Source: Flagellatimonas centrodinii | Lineage (GTDB): Bacteria; Pseudomonadota; Gammaproteobacteria; Nevskiales; Nevskiaceae | Direction of reading: 5' to 3' | NCBI RefSeq assembly: GCF_016918765.2 | Contig: NZ_CP092104.1 | Coordinates: forward strand, 2,418,001 to 2,482,000 | Length of the DNA stretch: 64,000 nt | Shown: positions 26,584 through 35,781 of the stretch, piece by piece | Layout of the letters: each line of letters opens with the position of its first letter | Numbering within the stretch: the stretch's first letter is position 1 | Notes under the pieces: generated by a model | Told to the model about the DNA's origin: nothing | Database searches by the model: none | What the model saw: the letters and a program-made list of their open reading frames with translations, nothing else | Made by a program: the position numbers and the translations under genes

Positions 26584-27509
26584 GGCTTTCCGCTGCGGCG
26601 CTGATCCTCGGCGCCCTGATGCTGTCCGGCTGTGCCCGCCAGCCGCTGCTGCGCCCGGCGGGGGTCGTGGCGCCGCTGGAATTGGCGGCGACTCCGTTCT
26701 TTCCGCAGGACGCCTACCAGTGCGGGCCTGCGGCGCTCGCCACGGTGCTTGCCGCCACCGGTGTCACGGTGACCCCAGCGGCGTTGGTCCCGGAGGTGTA
26801 TGTCCCGGCACGGCGGGGGAGTCTGCAGCCCGAGCTGGTTGCCGCTGCCCGTCGCCGCGGTCGACAGCCGGTGCCGTTACCTGCGGAACTCTCGGGTTTA
26901 CGGAGCGCCCTTGCGTTCCGGGCGCCGGTGCTGGTGCTGCTGAACCAGGGGTTGGGAATCTGGCCGGTCTGGCACTACGCGGTGGTGGTCGGACTCGACC
27001 CGGTGACCGACGCCGTGGTCCTCCGGTCGGCCGAGACCCGACGTGCGGTGGTCCCGGCCGAACGGTTTCTGCGCCAGTGGCGCGCCGCCGGTGCCTGGGG
27101 TGTGACCTTGCATGCGGCCGACGCACCACCGCCGTGGGCCGAACTTGCAGACTGGCTTGATACCGTCTCGGTCTGGGCGCGAACCGGTCAGACCTCCCTG
27201 GCACTGACGGCCACCGCCACGGCCGTTCGACGTTGGCCGCGAGCGGCCTCCGCCTGGCTGGCGCATGGCAATGCCCTGTACGCCCGGGCACGTCCGGGCG
27301 CTGCAGCTACCGCGTTCGAGCGTGCGCTGGCGCTTCAGCCAACCGCCGGCGGCTACAACAATTTGGCCCACGTGCTGACCGAACTCGGTTGCCGTGATGC
27401 CGCATTGGCGGCGGTATCAACCGCGCGCAGCCGCTATGGCGAGTATCCGTTGCTGGCGCAGACAGCGTCTGCGGCGGCGGCGCTGCCGGCCAACAACTGC
27501 GCCCGCTGA
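26580..27509 (+). CDS. PA2778-family C39-like cysteine peptidase, TPR lipoprotein
   Basis: A 309-residue lipoprotein starting at a TTG that overlaps the previous stop. The signal ends in the lipobox LSGC. The peptidase domain has the C39-type nucleophile QCGPAALATVL and the His in WHYAVVVGLD. The C-terminal third holds TPR-like helices (SAWLAHGNALYARARPGAAATAFERALALQP is within this part; about residues 200-290). Known family members are predicted peptidases of unknown substrate. The end overlaps the convergent queG by 76 bp. Confidence 0.75.
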   Translation: MRLSAAALILGALMLSGCARQPLLRPAGVVAPLELAATPFFPQDAYQCGPAALATVLAATGVTVTPAALVPEVYVPARRGSLQPELVAAARRRGRQPVPLPAELSGLRSALAFRAPVLVLLNQGLGIWPVWHYAVVVGLDPVTDAVVLRSAETRRAVVPAERFLRQWRAAGAWGVTLHAADAPPPWAELADWLDTVSVWARTGQTSLALTATATAVRRWPRAASAWLAHGNALYARARPGAAATAFERALALQPTAGGYNNLAHVLTELGCRDAALAAVSTARSRYGEYPLLAQTASAAAALPANNCAR

Positions 27510-28543
27510 CGGGCAACCGCCCAGGCGATGTGCTCGCGTACCATCGGGTCGTCGTCATCTGCGGCCGCCAGCGCCTCCACCACCGCGGCTGCCGCAGGGG
27601 CGTTGCCGAGCGCCACGGCGAGGTTGCGTCGCCAGCCAGTCCACCCTGCGCGGCGCAGGGCCATGCCCTCGGTACGCTGCAGCCAGCGGGCATGATCCCA
27701 CTGCCAGAGGTCGAGCAGCCGGACGTCATCGAGGCCATGGCGGGGGGCGAAGTCCGCCTCCACGCTCGGGGTTGCATGGCGGTTCCAGGGGCAGATCAAC
27801 TGGCAGTCATCGCAGCCGAAGATGCGATTGCCGATGCGTGTGCGCAGGGCCTCGGGGATCGATCCGCGCTGTTCGATGGTGAGGTAGGAAATGCAGCGCC
27901 GTGCATCCAGCCGATAGGGACCGACGAAGGCATCGGTCGGGCAGATCTTCAGGCACGCCTGGCAGCCGCCGCAGCTGGCGGCGACCGCGTCTGCCCGATC
28001 GGGCTCGAGCCAGGCATCGGTGAACAGTTCCCCGAGGAAAAACCACGAGCCGGCATCGCGTTTCAACACCAGGGTGTTCTTGCCGATCCAGCCGAGGCCC
28101 GCGTTGCGCGCCAGCGCTTTCTCGAGTACTGGCGCGCTGTCGCAGAAGACCCGGTAGCCGTGGGGGCCGACGGCGGCCTCGAGGACATCCGCGAGTTGTC
28201 GCAGGCGGGCCCGCATCAGCTTGTGGTAGTCGCGCCCGAGGGCATACCGGGAGATGTAGGCGCGATCACCGTCAGCCAGCACGGCGTCGGCGGCGGTGAC
28301 GTCATGACGGTAGTCCATCCGCACCGAGATGACGCTGACGGTGCCGGGTTGCAACTGCGCCGGATCGGCCCGGAGACCGGTGTTGCGGTCGAGATAGCCC
28401 ATCTCGCCGTGGTGACCGTCAGCGAGCCAGCGGCGCAGGTGTGCCATATCCTCATCCAACTGCAGATGCGCCACGCCGAGATCGGCGAAGCCCAGGCGGT
28501 GTGCCGCCTGACGCAGGTGCGCTACCAGCGGTTGGGTGGACAT
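27434..28543 (-). CDS. queG: Epoxyqueuosine reductase
   Basis: QueG reduces epoxyqueuosine to queuosine in the wobble position of certain tRNAs, using cobalamin and two [4Fe-4S] clusters. The 369-residue protein starting at 28543 has the catalytic region FCDSAPVLEKALARNAGLGW and two ferredoxin-type clusters, CGGCQACLKICPTDA and CDDCQLICPWN. The frame extends upstream, but the ATG at 28543 fits the family start and sits 6 nt after a TATAAG -10. The final 76 bp overlap the convergent peptidase gene. Confidence 0.96.
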   Translation of the reverse strand: MSTQPLVAHLRQAAHRLGFADLGVAHLQLDEDMAHLRRWLADGHHGEMGYLDRNTGLRADPAQLQPGTVSVISVRMDYRHDVTAADAVLADGDRAYISRYALGRDYHKLMRARLRQLADVLEAAVGPHGYRVFCDSAPVLEKALARNAGLGWIGKNTLVLKRDAGSWFFLGELFTDAWLEPDRADAVAASCGGCQACLKICPTDAFVGPYRLDARRCISYLTIEQRGSIPEALRTRIGNRIFGCDDCQLICPWNRHATPSVEADFAPRHGLDDVRLLDLWQWDHARWLQRTEGMALRRAGWTGWRRNLAVALGNAPAAAAVVEALAAADDDDPMVREHIAWAVARQRAQLLAGSAAAADAVCASNGYSP

Positions 28544-28549
28544 GGGGCT

Positions 28550-28557
28550 CTTATACT
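28550..28557. promoter_or_regulatory. Overlapping divergent -10 elements of queG and nnr
   Basis: On the minus strand TATAAG (28555-28550) ends 6 nt before the queG ATG. On the plus strand TATACT (28552-28557) ends 6 nt before the nnr ATG. The two hexamers share four base pairs, so the genes cannot both be initiated at once. Both would give leaderless mRNAs. Confidence 0.55.
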
Positions 28558-28563
28558 TCAGCG

Positions 28564-30042
28564 ATGAGCGAAATAGAGCAGCCATTGTATGAAAGCGCCG
28601 CGGTTCGCGAGCTTGATCGACGTGCGATCGAAGGCGGAATCGACGCCGCCGAGCTGATGCGCCGCGCCGCCGCCGCAGCCTGGCGCATCGCCTGTGATCG
28701 CTGGCCGCGGTGCCGGCGCCTGGTGGTGGTCTGTGGGAGTGGCAACAACGGCGGCGATGGCTATGCGCTGGCCGCGCTGGCGGCCGCGGCAGGCTGCACG
28801 GTGCAGCTGGTGCAGTTCGGGGCGCCGCCGGACAGTCCGGCAGCACGCGCCGCGCGCGCCGCGTGGACACCTTTCGGGCAGCCGCAACCGTGGCCGGTCG
28901 CCTTTGATCCGCTGGCGGATCTGGTGGTCGACGCGGTGCTGGGTATCGGCCTGCAACGACCGGTGACGGGTGCGATGGCTGCGATGCTGGCCGCCATGAA
29001 TGCACATGCGGCGCCGATCCTGGCGCTGGATGTGCCGTCGGGGCTGGATGCGGACACCGGGCGCCCGCGGGGCGCCGCAGTACGTGCAGCGGTCACCGTC
29101 AGCTTTATCGCCCACAAGGCCGGGCTGTGGACCGGTGTTGCAGCGGACTATTGCGGAGATCGACTGCTGGACACCCTGGGCGTGCCGGTCGATCTGGCCA
29201 AGGCACCGGGCCCGCGAGCCTGGTTGATGCCGTTGCGTATCGGCCCCGAAGCATTGCCACCGCGCCGTCCGGCCGCGCACAAGGGCGAGCACGGCCACGT
29301 TCTGGTGGTGGGTGGGGCGCCCGGCATGGCCGGGGCAGCATTGCTGGCATCGCGTGCGGCACTGCGGTCCGGCGCTGGCTGGGTGAGTCTGGCAACGCAC
29401 CCGGATCATTCAACCGCGCTGGTGGCGGCCCAGCCGGAGCTGATGGTGCACGCAGTGAACGGCGCCGATGAGCTGCAGCCGCTGCTGGCCCGGGCGCGGG
29501 TGGTGGTGCTCGGACCGGGCCTGGGGCAGAACGCCTGGAGCCAGGCGCTATTCGATACGGTGCTCGCCAGTGGGCGGCCACTGGTGCTGGATGCCGACGG
29601 TCTCAACCTGCTGGCGCGGCGGCCACAGGTCCTCGGCGGGGCCGTGCTCACCCCGCATCCAGGTGAGGCCATGCGATTGATGGACGCCGCCGCGGTTGAC
29701 GAAGTCGAGGCCGACCGTTTCCAGAGTGCTGAGGTGCTACGCGACCGGTTCGGCGCGGTCGTCGTGCTCAAGGGCGCGGGTTCCGTGATCGCCGGTCGCC
29801 GGCTATGGGTCTGTCCGGCCGGCAATCCCGGGATGGCGGTCGGCGGCATGGGTGATGTCCTGTCCGGCATCATCGGTGCACTGATGGCTCAGGGCCTGGC
29901 GCCGGAGGCAGCCGCCGCCACGGGGGTGCTGGCGCATGCTCTGGCGGCCGATGCGATTGCGCGCCGCCGTGGCGGCCGCGGCCTGCTGCCGAGCGATGTT
30001 GTCGACGCGCTCTGGCAGCCCCTGAACCCGGGATTACGGTGA
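28564..30042 (+). CDS. nnr: Bifunctional NAD(P)H-hydrate epimerase/dehydratase
   Basis: This enzyme repairs hydrated NADH and NADPH. The N-terminal YjeF_N domain (residues 1 to about 210) epimerises the hydrate and has GSGNNGGDGYA. The C-terminal carbohydrate-kinase-like domain dehydrates it with ADP and has KGEHGHVLVVGG, TPHPGEAMRL and GGMGDVLSGIIGA. The 492-residue length fits the fused form. The ATG at 28564 is chosen over the longer frame because it lies 6 nt after the -10 TATACT. It overlaps tsaE. Confidence 0.97.
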   Translation: MSEIEQPLYESAAVRELDRRAIEGGIDAAELMRRAAAAAWRIACDRWPRCRRLVVVCGSGNNGGDGYALAALAAAAGCTVQLVQFGAPPDSPAARAARAAWTPFGQPQPWPVAFDPLADLVVDAVLGIGLQRPVTGAMAAMLAAMNAHAAPILALDVPSGLDADTGRPRGAAVRAAVTVSFIAHKAGLWTGVAADYCGDRLLDTLGVPVDLAKAPGPRAWLMPLRIGPEALPPRRPAAHKGEHGHVLVVGGAPGMAGAALLASRAALRSGAGWVSLATHPDHSTALVAAQPELMVHAVNGADELQPLLARARVVVLGPGLGQNAWSQALFDTVLASGRPLVLDADGLNLLARRPQVLGGAVLTPHPGEAMRLMDAAAVDEVEADRFQSAEVLRDRFGAVVVLKGAGSVIAGRRLWVCPAGNPGMAVGGMGDVLSGIIGALMAQGLAPEAAAATGVLAHALAADAIARRRGGRGLLPSDVVDALWQPLNPGLR

Positions 30043-30524
30043 TGCAGTACCAGACGCTTTCGTTGCCGACGCCGGCCGCCACCGATGCCGCCGGCGCCGC
30101 CCTGGCCGCTGCGCTCGCCGATGACCTGCGGGGGCTGGTGACGCTTGAGGGCGACCTTGGCGCCGGCAAGACCCATCTGGCGCGGGCAATGCTGCGTCAT
30201 CTGGGGGTCAACGGCGCCATTCGCAGTCCGACCTACACCCTGGTCGAGCCGTATGAAGTGAACGCCGGTCGGGTGCTGCATCTGGACCTGTACCGCTTGT
30301 CGGCTCCCGAGGAATTGCTGTCGCTGGGCCTGGATGATGATCCGCCGACCCAATCATTGTGGCTGCTGGAGTGGCCCGACCGGGCGGCAGAGCTGCTTCC
30401 ATCGCCGCGAATCGCGGTGCGTCTGACGATGTCCGCGGCTGGTGGCCGTCAGCTGCATCTCCGGTGGGGCACCGACCAGCCGGCTGCAGCGGCATTCAGC
30501 AACTACATTAAGAATGCTGCCTAA
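30042..30524 (+). CDS. tsaE: tRNA threonylcarbamoyladenosine synthesis ATPase TsaE
   Basis: TsaE is the ATPase that acts with TsaB and TsaD in forming t6A37 of ANN-decoding tRNAs. The 160-residue protein has the P-loop LEGDLGAGKTHLAR, the SPTYTLVEPYE motif and the HLDLYRL and LEWPDR segments. The ATG at 30042 overlaps the nnr stop; a GTG one codon earlier (30039) is an equal alternative. The nnr-tsaE-amiC-mutL order is the usual gammaproteobacterial one. Confidence 0.95.
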   Translation: MQYQTLSLPTPAATDAAGAALAAALADDLRGLVTLEGDLGAGKTHLARAMLRHLGVNGAIRSPTYTLVEPYEVNAGRVLHLDLYRLSAPEELLSLGLDDDPPTQSLWLLEWPDRAAELLPSPRIAVRLTMSAAGGRQLHLRWGTDQPAAAAFSNYIKNAA

Positions 30525-30549
30525 TTATTTGCAATTAAATGAAAAAGTC

Positions 30550-30578
30550 TTGTAATAAGATGCTGATGGCGGTATAAG
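30550..30578 (+). promoter_or_regulatory. Promoter of amiC-mutL region
   Basis: In an AT-rich gap after tsaE, TTGTAA (30550-30555) and TATAAG (30573-30578) are 17 nt apart, a near-consensus sigma-70 promoter. A strong GGGGAGG ribosome-binding site (30594-30600) precedes the amidase ATG. Confidence 0.7.
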
Positions 30579-30607
30579 GCCGGAGAGTTGCCCGGGGAGG
30601 TACCGAC

Positions 30608-31795
30608 ATGTCGGCATGTCGAATGGTGGTGTGGTTGCTGGTGTCGCTGTGGAGTGGCGTGGTCGCTGCGGCCGAGTTGCGCGACGTCCGGCTGTGGGCA
30701 TCACCCGATGGCACCCGCGTTGTATTCGATCTTTCCGGCGCGGCCCACCACAACGTTTTTGCGCTGCAGAATCCCGATCGCATCGTCGTCGACCTCGAAC
30801 AAGTCGACCCCGCCGGCGTGCGGGTGGCGAACGCGGCCACCGGCAAGGGCTTGGTACAGCGGGTCCGTTCTGCGGCCCGCGGCGACACCGGGGTGCGGGT
30901 GGTACTGGATCTGACCCAGCCGGTTGATCCGCGCAGCTTCGCTCTCGCGCCGAACGATCAATATGGGCACCGCGTCGTCCTCGACCTCGATCGGCCCGTC
31001 GCGACGCAGCTGCCGTCGACTCCAGGCCCGCTGCCGTCGCCGCAGATGACGCTGGACGACAAGCCGGTGATCGTGGCTGTAGATGCCGGGCACGGCGGGG
31101 AAGATCCGGGTGCTCGGGGCCGCAGCGGGGTTTATGAGAAGGACGTGGCGATGGCGATGGCGCGTCGCTTGGCGCGGATGATTGATGCAGAGCCCGGAAT
31201 GCGGGCGGTGCTGACCCGCGATGGTGATTACTATCTCGGGCTGCGCCAGCGGGTCGAGATTGCGCGCAAGCATCAGGCGGACCTGTTCGTGTCGGTGCAC
31301 GCCAACGCCTTTCGCGATCCCAAACTGCGGGGCTCGGCGGTCTATGTCCTGTCCAACCGCGGCGCCACGAGCGAGCATGCCCGCTGGTTGGCACAGCGTG
31401 AAAATGCCGCTGACCTGGTAGGCGGCATCGAAATCGCCGACAAGGATGGCGATTTGGCCTCGGTTCTGATCGACCTCTCGCAGAGCGCGACAATGGAGGC
31501 CAGTTTCGATGTCGGCTCTCGCATCCTCAAATCAATGGGGCAGGTCAATACGTTGCAGAAGTCGGCAGTCCAGCAGGCGGGCTTCATGGTGTTGAAGGCG
31601 CCCGATATTCCCTCGGTGTTGGTGGAAACGGCGTTCATCACCAACAGCGAGGAAGAACGCATGCTGCGTGACGAAAAGCATCAGGAGCGGTTTGCCCGCT
31701 CGATGCTGGCCGGCATCAAGGGCTATTTCGCCAGTTATCGTCCGCAGCAGCAGATCGTTCGCGGCGAGCTGCAGCAGGTCAGTTACCGCGAATAG
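30608..31795 (+). CDS. amiC: N-acetylmuramoyl-L-alanine amidase, AMIN domain
   Basis: A periplasmic zinc amidase that splits septal peptidoglycan during cell separation. The 395-residue protein has a signal peptide (to about residue 22) and an AMIN peptidoglycan-targeting domain (about 25-130). The Amidase_3 domain has zinc ligands His162 (AGHGG), Glu177 (YEKD) and His231 (VHANA), and catalytic Glu340 (LVETAF). An inserted helix around residues 280-320 is the EnvC/NlpD-type control helix in AmiA, B and C. No C-terminal LysM is seen, so AmiC-like is closer than AmiB with LysM. Confidence 0.93.
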   Translation: MSACRMVVWLLVSLWSGVVAAAELRDVRLWASPDGTRVVFDLSGAAHHNVFALQNPDRIVVDLEQVDPAGVRVANAATGKGLVQRVRSAARGDTGVRVVLDLTQPVDPRSFALAPNDQYGHRVVLDLDRPVATQLPSTPGPLPSPQMTLDDKPVIVAVDAGHGGEDPGARGRSGVYEKDVAMAMARRLARMIDAEPGMRAVLTRDGDYYLGLRQRVEIARKHQADLFVSVHANAFRDPKLRGSAVYVLSNRGATSEHARWLAQRENAADLVGGIEIADKDGDLASVLIDLSQSATMEASFDVGSRILKSMGQVNTLQKSAVQQAGFMVLKAPDIPSVLVETAFITNSEEERMLRDEKHQERFARSMLAGIKGYFASYRPQQQIVRGELQQVSYRE

Positions 31796-31924
31796 GGTAT
31801 TGTCGAGAGACCCTTGCGCGAGGCACTGTAGTCCTATAACGGGCTCCACATCGTGACCGTTTTCGCAGTATGCGCAGCCACGCTCGTGCATGCTGTAGCC
31901 ACATTGCCTACAAGGAGAGTATTC

Positions 31925-32809
31925 ATGAAATCCCTTCGCCTGCCGTTGCGTCATGCCCTGGCTGTTGCGTGTATGGCCCCGGCCCTAGTCTGGGCGGGTG
32001 GAACCGCAGTGATGGAGGTCACCGACGGCACCGACCGCCAACAGGTCACATACGAGTTTGATGGCAGCAACGTACGTATGTCACTGCCGGAGGGCGCCGA
32101 GGGTTATGCGCTGATTCGCGGCGAAACACCGTACATGGTGATGACCGGCGATCAGCTGATGGTGATGGATCTCAGCCAGGCCATGAAGATGTTGGGTGGC
32201 ATGGTGAAAGTGCCGGAAGGTCCGGCCGAGATGGATGGCTTCGTCGGCCTCAAGGACACCGGGCGCAGCGAGACGGTCGCTGGCGTTGCCGGCAAGGTCT
32301 ACCTCGCCACCTATACCGAGGATGGCCAGCAGAAGACAGCCGAGATGGTGTTGTCCAGCGATCGCCGGGCACGCGAATTTACCAACGCCATGATGGGCTT
32401 CGCCAGAAGCATGGTGAAGGCGGGTGGCCGCAGCATGCCGGAGGGCTCCACCGAGCTGGAACGGCAGATGGCCGCCGGTAAATTGGGGATTCTGCGGATG
32501 GGAACCGAGATGCGCCTGACGCGTCTTGACGGCGATACGCCGTCTGCGTCGCGTTTCGAATTGCCGGCCGCACCCACCCAGATGCCGTCACTCGAAGGTT
32601 TGTTCGGTGGCGCCGGCGCTGGTGCCAACGTTGAAGCTGGCAGTGAGGCGGGTGGGGGCGGGTTCAATCTCGGCGGCATGTTCGGCAAGAAGATCGAGCG
32701 GCAACAGCAGCGTGTCGAGGGGCGCACCGATCAGGAAGTCGATGAGGTAACCGACAGCGCGGTCGACAAGGCGCTCGACAAGGCATTCGGCAAGCTTTTT
32801 GGGGGATGA
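31925..32809 (+). CDS. Exported DUF4412-like protein of unknown function
   Basis: A 294-residue protein with an AAGGAG ribosome-binding site and a signal peptide cleaved near VWAGG (about residue 24). The mature N-terminal part alternates beta strands (AVMEVTDGTDRQQVTYEFDG, then a Met-rich MVMTGDQLMVMDLSQAMKML) and ends in a helix near residue 170, resembling DUF4412 beta-sheet proteins. The C-terminus is Gly-rich, then charged and helical (EVDEVTDSAVDKALDKAFGK). No catalytic motif is seen. A TTGCGC/TATAAC pair at 31814-31840 could be its promoter, though the spacer is only 15 nt. Confidence 0.65.
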   Translation: MKSLRLPLRHALAVACMAPALVWAGGTAVMEVTDGTDRQQVTYEFDGSNVRMSLPEGAEGYALIRGETPYMVMTGDQLMVMDLSQAMKMLGGMVKVPEGPAEMDGFVGLKDTGRSETVAGVAGKVYLATYTEDGQQKTAEMVLSSDRRAREFTNAMMGFARSMVKAGGRSMPEGSTELERQMAAGKLGILRMGTEMRLTRLDGDTPSASRFELPAAPTQMPSLEGLFGGAGAGANVEAGSEAGGGGFNLGGMFGKKIERQQQRVEGRTDQEVDEVTDSAVDKALDKAFGKLFGG

Positions 32810-32824
32810 CCCGGGGGCGGGTTC

Positions 32825-32859
32825 ACGGGCGGGCTATCCTATGCGGGTGGCCCGCCCGT
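32825..32859 (+). terminator. 10-bp GC-rich hairpin upstream of mutL
   Basis: ACGGGCGGGC (32825-32834) pairs perfectly with GCCCGCCCGT (32850-32859) around a 15-nt loop. It lies 15 nt after the previous stop and 22 nt before the mutL ATG. No T-run follows, so it may attenuate rather than terminate. Confidence 0.45.
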
Positions 32860-32881
32860 TCCATTTCCGACACCGAAACTG

Positions 32882-34690
32882 ATGACCGCCATCCAGATGC
32901 TGCCCGATGCCCTGATCAACCAGATCAAGGCTGGCGAGGTTGTCGAGCGCCCCGCGGCTGTGCTCAAGGAACTGGTTGAGAACAGTCTCGATGCCGGTGC
33001 CGACCAGATTCTGGTCGAGTTGGAGGAGGGCGGCTTGCGTCGGCTTAAGGTCACCGACAGCGGGCGGGGGATTGCCCGCGAGGAACTGGTACTTGCGCTG
33101 TCCCGTCACGCCACCAGCAAGATCCGGGCGCTGGATGACCTCGAGTCGGTCGCCAGCCTCGGATTTAGAGGCGAGGCCTTGCCCAGCGTCCTGGCAGTAT
33201 CGCGGCTGACCCTGATTTCACGTGTCGAGGGTGCCGAAATGGCCTGGCAGCTGGCGGGCGCCGGCGAACTCGGTGCAGAAGCGCCTCAGCCGGCCGCGCA
33301 CCCCTGCGGGACGACCGTGGATGTGCAGGATCTGTTTTTCAACACGCCAGCGCGGCGCAAGTTTCTGCGCACCCCGGCGACCGAACTGCGGCATGCGCAG
33401 ACGGCACTTACCCGGCTTGCCATGTGGCGGCCCGAGTGTCGTTTCGAACTGCGGCATCAACAGCGTCGCAATCTGGCGCTGCCGGTACAGTCTGCTGCAG
33501 CGCGTGTGGCCGCGCTGGTTGGGGACGGGTTTGTCTCCGACAGCATCGAACTGGACGAACATCGGGACGGTTTGCGGCTGCAGGGCTGGGTCGGGTTACC
33601 CAGCGCCGCGCGGGCCCAGAGCGACTTGCAGTACGTCTATGTCAACGGCCGCCATGTCCGCGACCGGCTGGTGGCAGCGGCGATCCGTCGGGCCTACGCC
33701 GATGTGATGCATAGCCAGCATCATCCCGCCTTCGTGCTGTCATTGGTGTTGGACCCGGCCACGGTCGATGTGAATGTCCACCCACAAAAGACCGAGGTGC
33801 GGTTCAGGGACGCAGCGCGCGTTCATGATTTTCTCTTTGGCGCCATTCACCAGGTGCTGCGGCGGGTACGACCGGATCCGCTTCAGCACCATCGGGTCGA
33901 CCCGGCGCGGGCTCAGGTGCCGTCCCTGCCGGTTCGTTTCGGCTCGGCGGCGGGCGCCCGGCCGGTGGCGGCGGCACGTCCGCTTTTCGCGCGCGAACCT
34001 GCCGCAACCTGGGCGGATATTGCGCAGCTTGATTCTTCCGCGCGTCAGTCGCCTGAAGCCTCGCTGCCTTCCGGCAACGTTGAGTCCCAGGCCGACACAG
34101 AGGCCTTGATGCAGCCGTTGGGGCAGGCGCTGGCCCAGTTGCACGGTGTTTTCATCCTCGCGCAGAACGCGCGAGGCCTAGTGGTGGTTGACGCCCATGC
34201 GGCCCATGAGCGGGTGCTGTACGAGCGTCTCAAGGCCCAGCTGAGCGAAGACGGCATTCCCGGCCAGCACCTTCTGATGCCGGAGGTGATCAATCTGGCT
34301 GAAGATCAGGTCGAAACGCTGATGGCGCGACAGGCGGCATTGCAGCGCCTCGGCCTGTCGTTTGATCGCAGTGGTCCGGCCAGCGTTACGGTACGCAGCC
34401 GCCCTCAGTTGTTGGGGCGAGAAGACCTGCGCGCGCTGCTGCTGCAGCTGCTTGATGATGACGGTGCGCATCACCTTGATGGCATCCGTGACGCGCAGGA
34501 CCGGGTGCTGGCTGATGTCGCCTGTAAAGCGGCGGTCAAGGCCAACCGGCGTTTGACCGTGCCGGAAATGGATGCGCTGTTGCGCGACATGGAGCGGACC
34601 GAGCTCGCCGGGCAATGCAACCATGGTCGGCGGACCTGGGTGCAACTCGATCTCGACGCGCTCGACCGCCTGTTCCTGCGCGGGCGCTGA
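32882..34690 (+). CDS. mutL: DNA mismatch repair protein MutL
   Basis: MutL couples MutS mismatch recognition to strand excision. The 602-residue protein has the GHKL ATPase motifs ([26 protein letters not shown]). The C-terminal domain carries [12 protein letters not shown] (residues 437-448), which fits the endonuclease motif DQHA(X)2E(X)4E except for Q to A, and a conserved ACKAAVKAN segment. This indicates the nicking type of MutL found in bacteria lacking MutH. The usual C-x-HGRPT motif reads CNHGRRT. miaA follows. Confidence 0.96.
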   Translation: MTAIQMLPDALINQIKAGEVVERPAAVLKELVENSLDAGADQILVELEEGGLRRLKVTDSGRGIAREELVLALSRHATSKIRALDDLESVASLGFRGEALPSVLAVSRLTLISRVEGAEMAWQLAGAGELGAEAPQPAAHPCGTTVDVQDLFFNTPARRKFLRTPATELRHAQTALTRLAMWRPECRFELRHQQRRNLALPVQSAAARVAALVGDGFVSDSIELDEHRDGLRLQGWVGLPSAARAQSDLQYVYVNGRHVRDRLVAAAIRRAYADVMHSQHHPAFVLSLVLDPATVDVNVHPQKTEVRFRDAARVHDFLFGAIHQVLRRVRPDPLQHHRVDPARAQVPSLPVRFGSAAGARPVAAARPLFAREPAATWADIAQLDSSARQSPEASLPSGNVESQADTEALMQPLGQALAQLHGVFILAQNARGLVVVDAHAAHERVLYERLKAQLSEDGIPGQHLLMPEVINLAEDQVETLMARQAALQRLGLSFDRSGPASVTVRSRPQLLGREDLRALLLQLLDDDGAHHLDGIRDAQDRVLADVACKAAVKANRRLTVPEMDALLRDMERTELAGQCNHGRRTWVQLDLDALDRLFLRGR

Positions 34691-34718
34691 GCGCCGGCCC
34701 ACGGCAGCGATCCGGATC

Positions 34719-35675
34719 ATGGCGCCGACGCTCCCGTTGTTGGTTGTGACCGGACCCACCGCGTCCGGAAAATCGAGCTTCGCATTGGCGCTCGCCAGCC
34801 GGCTACCGGTGGAGATCATCACAGTCGATTCAGCCCAGGTCTATCGCGGCATGGATATCGGGACTGCCAAGCCGAGTGCGGATGAACGGGCCTCGGTGCA
34901 GCATCACCTGATCGACGTCGTCGACCCGTCGGAGCCCTATTCAGCGGCGCGATTTGCTGCCGATGCGGCGCCACTGATCGACGACATCCGCGGGCGCGGC
35001 CGGCTGCCGCTGCTGGTGGGCGGCACGATGTTGTATCTGCGCGCGCTGCTCGAGGGGCTGAGCGTGCTGCCGCCGGCCGACCCTGCGCTGCGTCGCGCCT
35101 TGTCGGCCGAGGCCGAAACCCTGGGCGTCCCGGCGTTGCATGCACGCCTCGCTGCCATCGACCCCGAAGCCGGCACCCGGCTACACCCCAACGACTGGCA
35201 GCGGATCCAGCGCGCGCTCGAGATTCACGCCGTGACCGGGCGTCCGGCCACTGCGGCCTACGGCGCGGCGACGACGGTGCCCCGGCTTGGCCCGATCTTG
35301 CGTTTCGTCTTCGAAGGGCCGGAGCGGGCGGTCCTCCACCAGCGTATCGCTGACCGTTTTCACAGGATGATGCGTGAGGGTCTGTTGGACGAGGTGCGTG
35401 CACTTCATCGGCGGGCGGATCTGCACCCGCAACTACCGTCCATCCGCAGTGTTGGCTATCGCCAGCTCTGGCGTCATCTTGACGGTGAGCTGGATCTTGA
35501 GGACGCCGTCGAGGCCGGTATCGCTGCCACCCGGCAATTGGCCAAACGACAATTGACCTGGCTTCGCCGCCAGCCACGGGACCGCCGACTGCCAGAGGAT
35601 CGCGATCTGGCCATTGCCCATGTCATCGAGGATGTTGGGCGGCTTGCAAGCGAGCGCCCGCCGCGTCAGGCTTGA
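34719..35675 (+). CDS. miaA: tRNA dimethylallyltransferase
   Basis: MiaA transfers a dimethylallyl group to A37 of tRNAs reading UNN codons. The 318-residue protein starting at 34719 has the P-loop [10 protein letters not shown], the substrate-binding [17 protein letters not shown], and [18 protein letters not shown]. The C-terminal part [11 protein letters not shown] is typical. The open frame extends back into mutL, but the ATG at 34719 gives the conserved N-terminus. hfq lies 106 nt downstream, the canonical order. Confidence 0.96.
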   Translation: MAPTLPLLVVTGPTASGKSSFALALASRLPVEIITVDSAQVYRGMDIGTAKPSADERASVQHHLIDVVDPSEPYSAARFAADAAPLIDDIRGRGRLPLLVGGTMLYLRALLEGLSVLPPADPALRRALSAEAETLGVPALHARLAAIDPEAGTRLHPNDWQRIQRALEIHAVTGRPATAAYGAATTVPRLGPILRFVFEGPERAVLHQRIADRFHRMMREGLLDEVRALHRRADLHPQLPSIRSVGYRQLWRHLDGELDLEDAVEAGIAATRQLAKRQLTWLRRQPRDRRLPEDRDLAIAHVIEDVGRLASERPPRQA

Positions 35676-35711
35676 AAGGCGGGGGATTTGGCCCAAGCTC
35701 GCAGGGACGGG

Positions 35712-35720
35712 TGATACACT
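35712..35720 (+). promoter_or_regulatory. Extended -10 element upstream of hfq
   Basis: TGATACACT has an extended -10 (TG-n-TACACT). A -35 is not obvious. It would start hfq transcription near 35727, with a leader of about 55 nt that contains AAAGGA just before the ATG. Confidence 0.4.
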
Positions 35721-35781
35721 GGCTGGACCTGTAGCGGCCCGTTCCGTCACGTCGCACCACAACAACTAAAGGATGGCAACA

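Noticed and set aside
28441-28563. Longer start for nnr
   Set aside because: It would lie inside the divergent queG gene and upstream of the -10 TATACT.
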